In this document: positions 61,800-64,000 of the stretch, one piece after another
Layout of the letters: each line of letters begins with the position of its first letter
Position numbering within the stretch: the stretch's first letter is position 1
Origin: Paraburkholderia bryophila
Lineage (GTDB): Bacteria; Pseudomonadota; Gammaproteobacteria; Burkholderiales; Burkholderiaceae
DNA length: 64,000 nucleotides
NCBI RefSeq assembly: GCF_013409255.1
Contig: NZ_JACCAS010000001.1
Location: forward strand, 4,677,854 to 4,741,853
Direction of reading: 5' to 3'
The notes under the pieces: generated by a model
The model's database searches: none
What the model saw: the letters and a program-made list of their open reading frames with translations, nothing else
Told to the model about the DNA's origin: nothing
Translations under genes and position numbers: made by a program

Positions 61800-62513
61800 A
61801 TGCCCACTGCCTATAAACGCGTCCTGCTCAAACTCTCCGGTGAAGCTCTGATGGGCGACGATGCCTTCGGCATCAACCGCGCGACCATCGAAAGAATGGT
61901 GGCAGACGTGGCCGAAGTGGTCCGTCTCGGAACGCAGATGGCCGTGGTGATCGGCGGTGGCAATATTTTCCGCGGCGTCGCGGGCGGCGCGGCCGGTATG
62001 GATCGCGCGACGGCCGACTACATGGGGATGCTGGCCACCATGATGAACGCACTGGCGCTGCAGGACGCCATGCGTCACGCCGGCATCGAGGCGCGCGTGC
62101 AATCCGCGCTGCGCATGGACCAGGTGGTCGAGCCGTATATCCGCCCCCGCGCGATTCGCCAGCTCGAAGAAGGCAAAGTCGTGATTTTCGCGGCCGGCAC
62201 CGGCAACCCGTTCTTCACGACCGACACCGCCGCCGCACTGCGCGGTGCGGAAGTCGGCGCGGAAGTCGTGCTGAAAGCCACCAAGGTGGACGGCGTCTAT
62301 TCGGCCGACCCCAAGAAAGACCCGAGCGCGACCCGTTACACCACGATCAGCTTCGACGAAGCCATTGGCCGCAATCTGCAGGTGATGGACGCCACCGCGT
62401 TCGCGCTGTGCCGTGACCAGAAGCTGCCGATCCGGGTGTTTTCGATCGTCAAGCCGGGCGCGCTCAAGCGCATCGTTCAAGGCGAGGACGAGGGCACCCT
62501 CGTCCACGTGTAA
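61800..62513 (+). CDS. pyrH: UMP kinase
   Basis: This 237-residue bacterial UMP kinase of the amino-acid-kinase fold makes UDP. It has [25 protein letters not shown] and the nucleotide-binding [16 protein letters not shown] 61800 agrees with the conserved start; the longer open frame lies in the tsf-pyrH gap. It is 220 bases after tsf with no clear terminator between. Confidence 0.97.
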   Translation: MPTAYKRVLLKLSGEALMGDDAFGINRATIERMVADVAEVVRLGTQMAVVIGGGNIFRGVAGGAAGMDRATADYMGMLATMMNALALQDAMRHAGIEARVQSALRMDQVVEPYIRPRAIRQLEEGKVVIFAAGTGNPFFTTDTAAALRGAEVGAEVVLKATKVDGVYSADPKKDPSATRYTTISFDEAIGRNLQVMDATAFALCRDQKLPIRVFSIVKPGALKRIVQGEDEGTLVHV

Positions 62514-62611
62514 ACTCTCGTTCACATAACGTGGGCTTTAACGCGAGCCCAGGCCGCCGCATCGCGCGCGCCGGCCGGCTCGCACCGTTTTGAAGGTTCG
62601 GAGGTTTAAAA

Positions 62612-63172
62612 ATGTCTGTGGCTGATATCAGGAAGGGCGCTGAACAAAAAATGCAGCGTTCCATCGACGCGTTCAAGAACGACCTGTCGAAGATCCGCAC
62701 GGGCCGTGCGCACACGGGCCTGCTCGATCATATCCAGTGCGATTACTACGGTTCGCCGGTGCCGATCTCGCAGGTCGCGAACCTGACGCTGATCGACGCG
62801 CGCACGATCGGCGTGCAGCCGTGGGAAAAGAAGATGGTCCAGGTCGTGGAAAAGGCGATCCGCGAGTCGGACCTCGGTCTGAACCCGGCCACCCAGGGCG
62901 ACGTGATCCGCGTACCGATGCCCGCGCTGACCGAAGAACGCCGCCGCGAACTGATGAAAGTGGTCAGGAGCGAAGCGGAAACGGCCAAGGTCGCCGTGCG
63001 CAATCTGCGCCGCGACGCGAACGAGCAGTTGAAGAAGCTCGTGAAAGACAAGGAAATTTCGGAAGACGACGAGCGTCGCGCCGGTGATGACGTTCAGAAG
63101 CTGACGGACAAGTTCGTCACCGAAATCGACAAGATCGTCGTGACGAAAGAAGCCGAGATCATGACGGTGTAG
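62612..63172 (+). CDS. frr: Ribosome recycling factor
   Basis: This 186-residue factor splits post-termination ribosomes with EF-G. Its two-domain signature is clear: [43 protein letters not shown] and the C-terminal KFVTEIDKI helix. GGAGG stands 7 bases before ATG 62612. It belongs to the pyrH-frr-uppS run. Confidence 0.98.
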   Translation: MSVADIRKGAEQKMQRSIDAFKNDLSKIRTGRAHTGLLDHIQCDYYGSPVPISQVANLTLIDARTIGVQPWEKKMVQVVEKAIRESDLGLNPATQGDVIRVPMPALTEERRRELMKVVRSEAETAKVAVRNLRRDANEQLKKLVKDKEISEDDERRAGDDVQKLTDKFVTEIDKIVVTKEAEIMTV

Positions 63173-63235
63173 GCCTTAGGGCTCAGCACTTTCACGGTTT
63201 CCACTTCTTTATTTGCAGTTATTGTCCCGACGGCC

Positions 63236-64000
63236 ATGACCTATACCAGCTCAACCGTGCGCGTGCCTGATGTCGCCGCGGTGCCGCGACATATCGCGAT
63301 CATCATGGACGGCAACGGCCGTTGGGCCACCCAGCGGCGTCTGCCGCGCGTGGCGGGCCATACGCGCGGCGTCGACGCGGTGCGCGCGGCCGTCGAGGCC
63401 TGCGCGCGTCAGGGCGTCGAATATCTGACGCTGTTCGCGTTCAGCTCGGAAAACTGGCGCCGCCCGAACGACGAAGTGTCGTTCCTGATGCGCCTGTTCG
63501 TCACCGCGCTAGAGCGGGAAATCGGCAAGCTGCACGCGAACGGCATCCGTTTGCGGGTGGTCGGCGATCTGTCCCGTTTCGATACGCGCATTCGCGACCT
63601 GATCAAGCGCGCGGAAACCAAAACCGCGCGTAATACCCGTCTGACGTTGACCATCGCCGCCAATTACGGCGGCCGCTGGGACATCATGCAGGCCACCCGC
63701 AAGCTCGCCGAACAATCGGCGCTGGCGGGCAAGGCGGTCGAGGTCAACGAAGATTCGTTCGCCGAGCACCTGTCCATGGCTTACGCGCCGGAACCGGACC
63801 TGTTCATCCGCACCGGCGGCGAGCGCCGTGTCAGCAACTTCCTGCTGTGGCAACTCGCGTACACCGAGTTCTATTTCACCGACACGTTCTGGCCGGATTT
63901 CGACGCCGACGCGCTCGGCCACGCCATCGCTTCGTACGCGGAGCGCGAGCGCCGTTTCGGGCGCACCAGTGCTCAACTCGAGCCGCAATCGCAAAACGTC
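63236..64000 (+). CDS. uppS: Undecaprenyl diphosphate synthase, 3' end beyond the window
   Basis: From ATG 63236 the frame is open to the last base (255 codons, no stop), so the gene is cut by the window edge but is nearly complete. It makes the C55 lipid carrier for the cell wall from farnesyl diphosphate. Visible motifs are [12 protein letters not shown] (catalytic Asp), the FSSENWRRP loop, and [20 protein letters not shown] near residue 184. The next genes in this cluster are usually cdsA and dxr. Confidence 0.96.
   Translation, partial: MTYTSSTVRVPDVAAVPRHIAIIMDGNGRWATQRRLPRVAGHTRGVDAVRAAVEACARQGVEYLTLFAFSSENWRRPNDEVSFLMRLFVTALEREIGKLHANGIRLRVVGDLSRFDTRIRDLIKRAETKTARNTRLTLTIAANYGGRWDIMQATRKLAEQSALAGKAVEVNEDSFAEHLSMAYAPEPDLFIRTGGERRVSNFLLWQLAYTEFYFTDTFWPDFDADALGHAIASYAERERRFGRTSAQLEPQSQNV

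Overview
The window is a GC-rich chromosomal segment from a Burkholderiales beta-proteobacterium, most likely Paraburkholderia or a close relative. That call is inferred from gene content and order: gltX beside Ala/Glu/Asp tRNAs, dapC-dapD-dapE-prmB, smc-zipA-ligA-def, and map / rpsB-tsf-pyrH-frr-uppS. Nearly all of it is ordinary core genome. I found no CRISPR array, prophage, secretion island or defence island. The one clear mobile element is an IS1182-family insertion sequence at 51916-53530.

Layout. 0.3-7.5 kb: a small secreted Pro/Tyr-rich protein, the four-gene yejABEF oligopeptide importer, and an NlpC/P60 cell-wall peptidase. 7.7-11.4 kb: a patatin lipoprotein, gltX, and tRNA-Ala, -Glu, -Asp, -Glu, -Asp, where the Glu-Asp pair is duplicated. 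11.5-14.3 kb: GNAT acetyltransferase, AraC regulator, RraA and a gamma-glutamylcyclotransferase-like protein. 14.6-20.4 kb: a glyoxylate-shunt region with malate synthase (aceB) and isocitrate lyase (aceA), enclosing a haloacid dehalogenase, a divergent LysR regulator and a universal stress protein. 20.9-29.2 kb: RhlE-type helicase, acyl-CoA-binding protein, the overlapping tsaB-rimI-udg-DUF1853 cluster, thiD and lplT. 29.5-37.9 kb: alr, radA, a small DUF2866-like protein, a CaiB/BaiF enzyme, an ABC-F ATPase, glutathione peroxidase and cardiolipin synthase. 38.1-43.9 kb: the lysine/diaminopimelate genes dapC, dapD, a Spx/ArsC-like reductase, dapE and prmB on the minus strand, with an EamA transporter diverging from them. 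44.1-51.8 kb: smc, zipA-like, ligA and def. 51.9-59.3 kb: the insertion sequence, then map-glnD-pseudouridine synthase on the minus strand. 59.5-64 kb: rpsB, tsf, pyrH, frr and uppS, which runs off the window.

How the parts fit. Alanine racemase, the Dap enzymes, UppS and the NlpC/P60 hydrolase all serve peptidoglycan. AceA and AceB form the glyoxylate bypass. GltX, the tRNAs, TsaB, RimI, Map, Def, RpsB, Tsf and Frr serve translation. Smc, the ZipA-like protein and LigA serve chromosome and division functions.

The most interesting signals are not new gene systems. The insertion sequence sits inside what reconstructs as a perfect 38-bp palindromic two-way terminator between def and the pseudouridine synthase gene, with a palindromic 22-bp target duplication. 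The tRNA Glu-Asp duplication carries a compensatory acceptor-stem change. The RluF-like enzyme has three 91-residue tandem repeats in an unusually long basic N-terminus. The map-rpsB gap holds a structured hairpin directly against a near-consensus promoter, followed by a long structured leader. All regulatory sites are pattern-based proposals.
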